Source: an uncultured Acetatifactor sp. (GTDB lineage: Bacteria > Bacillota > Clostridia > Lachnospirales > Lachnospiraceae). From it: DNA of 7,925 bases. The notes below the pieces were generated by a model, which saw nothing but the letters and a program-made list of their open reading frames with translations, had not been told where the DNA came from and did not search any database. The stretch lies in contig CANRMK010000105.1 in assembly GCA_947631715.1 (NCBI GenBank), positions 1 through 7,925 of the forward strand. The letters are read 5' to 3'. The position numbers and the translations under genes were made by a program. Shown piece after piece: positions 6,646-7,925 of this stretch; position 1 is the stretch's first letter, and each line of letters starts with the position of its first letter.

Positions 6646-7353
6646 TCAGTCGTCTCTTCTGCGGCCGCCTCCGAACAGCAGAACAAGCCTCAAAAGCTGA
6701 AGCGCCGAGGAGGCTGCTGCCGCCACATAGGTCAGCGCCGCCGCTGTCAGCACTTTCCTGCAGCCTGTCCTCTCCTGATCCGTGAGCAGGCCGTACTGGT
6801 CCACCTTTGCCACCGCCCGGGAGGAAGCGTTGAACTCCACCGGCAGCGTCACGATTTGGAACAGCAGAGACAGCGCAAAAGCCCAGATCCCGATCTGGAT
6901 CAGCGTCTGATTCCAGCTAAGCAGTACGCCCAAAAGGATAAGGGGCATTCCCAGCGTGCTGCCGATGTTCACGATCGGCACCAGCGCCGTCCGGAAAGAA
7001 AGGGGCGCATAGCCTTTCGCATGCTGAATGGCGTGTCCGCACTCATGGGCCGCCACGCTCACAGCCGTTACCGAGACGCCGTTATAATTCTCATAAGAGA
7101 GCCTCACTGCCTGGGACCTGGGGTCATAATGGTCCCCCTGGCTTCTGTTTAAGCACTCCACCTGCACATTGTACAGGCCCTCGTTGTTCAAGATCCGCCT
7201 TGCCGCCTCTCCACCGGTAAGCCCCATGCAGTTCCGCACCCTGCTGTAGCGCCGCATAGTGCTGTTTACCAGGGCGCTTGCCCCCAGGCAGATCGCCATG
7301 CCGATGAGCACCAGGAAATAAGTGGGATCCCAATAATAGTAATAATAAGGCAT
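6646..7353 (-). CDS. yugP: Membrane zinc metallopeptidase, YugP type (Zn_peptidase_2 family)
   Basis: A predicted integral-membrane zinc metallopeptidase; the family's substrate and role are not established. 235 residues, the usual length. The N-terminus MPYYYYYWDPTYFL leads into a first transmembrane helix (about 12-29). The soluble part carries the zinc motif HECGH (103-107) in the family context AAHECGHAIQH, with E104 as probable catalytic base. Hydrophobic helices follow at about 122-145 and 150-171, then the conserved VEFNASSRA (172-180), whose E173 may be the third zinc ligand (inference), and a last hydrophobic stretch (about 202-228) ending in GGGRRRDD. A purine-rich GGGAGAGAGG just before the ATG is a good ribosome binding site. 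It starts 32 nt after the fmt stop, with no promoter or terminator between, so it is probably cotranscribed with fmt and rsmB. Family assignment is firm from the motif context; orthology to B. subtilis YugP itself is not tested. Confidence 0.93.
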   Translation of the reverse strand: MPYYYYYWDPTYFLVLIGMAICLGASALVNSTMRRYSRVRNCMGLTGGEAARRILNNEGLYNVQVECLNRSQGDHYDPRSQAVRLSYENYNGVSVTAVSVAAHECGHAIQHAKGYAPLSFRTALVPIVNIGSTLGMPLILLGVLLSWNQTLIQIGIWAFALSLLFQIVTLPVEFNASSRAVAKVDQYGLLTDQERTGCRKVLTAAALTYVAAAASSALQLLRLVLLFGGGRRRDD

Positions 7354-7376
7354 ATTCCTCTCTCCCTCTCTTTTAT

Positions 7377-7392
7377 TTTATCGCTTTATCGC
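7377..7392. repeat. Tandem 8-bp direct repeat across the fmt stop codon
   Basis: TTTATCGC occurs twice back to back (7377-7384 and 7385-7392; GCGATAAA twice on the coding strand). The right-hand copy contains the fmt TAA stop, so the copy in the gap looks like a small local duplication just after the gene. No function is evident. Confidence 0.8.
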
Positions 7393-7925
7393 TCCGATCC
7401 TGCCCCAGCTTTTCCGCCAGGCCCCAGGATCTCACCGGGCTGCATTTTTACCCCGAGAAGAAAGTCCCGGGCCATCATCCGTTTCTTTCCCTCCAGTTGA
7501 AGCTCCAGGATCCGCAGCGCTCCCTTTCCCGCTGCCACCGTGACGGAATCCTTATCCGTTCCCAGGATCTCTCCCGGGACGCCTCCGGAAGCCTCCTCCT
7601 TTTCCAGGGGGACCGCCCGCCAGATCTTCAGCTGCTTCCCATGGTAGCTGGTATAGGCGCTGGGCCAGGGCGTCATGCCCCGGATCTTCCTGTCGATGGA
7701 GCGCGCATCTTCCGAGAAGTCGATCTCTCCCATGCTCTTACGGATCAGGGGCGCATAGCAGCTCAGCTCGTCCCGCTGCTTTTTGGGCTCAAGCTTCCCC
7801 TGTTCCAAAAGCGGCAGGGCCTCCACAATGGCCTGGCCTCCCAGCTCTGAGAGCTTATCGTGCAGCGTCTCGTAATTGTCCGTATCCTCGATGGGGATCT
7901 CCCTTTGATACAGCATATCCCCTGT
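7386..7925 (-). CDS. fmt: Methionyl-tRNA formyltransferase (5' part beyond window)
   Basis: Fmt transfers a formyl group from 10-formyl-tetrahydrofolate to Met-tRNAi, allowing normal bacterial translation initiation. Only the C-terminal 179 residues are present; full-length Fmt is about 310-320. The frame enters from the right edge at TGDML, the end of the conserved LDTGDM loop of the catalytic formyltransferase domain, so the catalytic residues lie just outside. It continues through the domain's last part (HDKLSELGGQAI), the linker, and the C-terminal OB-like tRNA-binding domain with GMTPWPSAYT (83-92 of the fragment), VPGEIL (116-121) and LEGKKRMMARDFLLG (144-158). The Met at 7916 is internal and should not be taken as a start. 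The gene ends in TAA, 32 nt before the peptidase gene. The deformylase gene def often lies upstream of fmt, but is not visible here. Confidence 0.96.
   Translation of the reverse strand, partial: TGDMLYQREIPIEDTDNYETLHDKLSELGGQAIVEALPLLEQGKLEPKKQRDELSCYAPLIRKSMGEIDFSEDARSIDRKIRGMTPWPSAYTSYHGKQLKIWRAVPLEKEEASGGVPGEILGTDKDSVTVAAGKGALRILELQLEGKKRMMARDFLLGVKMQPGEILGPGGKAGAGSER

Noticed and set aside
7386..7916. Short 176-residue protein starting at ATG 7916
   Set aside because: The frame is open to the window edge and the preceding codons read T-G-D, completing the conserved Fmt TGDM motif, so this is an internal methionine of a truncated fmt.

Overview
This window is ordinary chromosomal core sequence from a low-redundancy, by-eye GC-rich member of the Clostridia, most plausibly Lachnospiraceae. 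I infer this from gene order (fmt, membrane zinc peptidase, rsmB, rlmN, PP2C phosphatase, PASTA kinase, rsgA), from strong GGAGG-type ribosome binding sites, and from protein sequences that look clostridial. No mobile element, CRISPR array, tRNA, rRNA or horizontally acquired block is visible. I did not find a new biological system.

All seven genes lie on the minus strand, so transcription runs from the right end of the window to the left. In transcription order they are: the 3' part of fmt (cut by the right edge); a YugP-type membrane zinc metallopeptidase; rsmB (16S rRNA m5C967 methyltransferase); rlmN (23S rRNA/tRNA m2A methyltransferase); a 168-nt AT-rich gap; stp (PP2C phosphatase); prkC (PASTA-domain Ser/Thr kinase); and rsgA (ribosome assembly GTPase, lacking only a few C-terminal residues at the left edge). 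The other gaps are 14 to 95 nt. No stretch over 300 nt lacks a gene.

The gap between rlmN and stp is the one clear regulatory region. It holds a sigma-A-like promoter (TTGTCC, 17 nt, TAAAAT with an upstream TG) and a weak hairpin with a T-run, interpretable as a terminator for the upstream genes and overlapping the -35 region. The layout therefore suggests two units: fmt-peptidase-rsmB-rlmN (initiator tRNA formylation and rRNA modification) and stp-prkC-rsgA (reversible Ser/Thr phosphorylation plus a ribosome assembly GTPase). In Bacillus subtilis the RsgA orthologue CpgA is a reported PrkC substrate, so the second unit may hold kinase, phosphatase and one substrate together.

Two starts need shortening relative to the longest open frames: stp starts at GTG 3820 and rsmB at ATG 6550, each supported by a good ribosome binding site and by where family homology begins. 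The most worthwhile follow-ups are the roughly 110-residue extracellular domain after the last PASTA repeat of PrkC, the promoter/terminator overlap, and the conserved threonine in RsgA matching the reported phosphosite.
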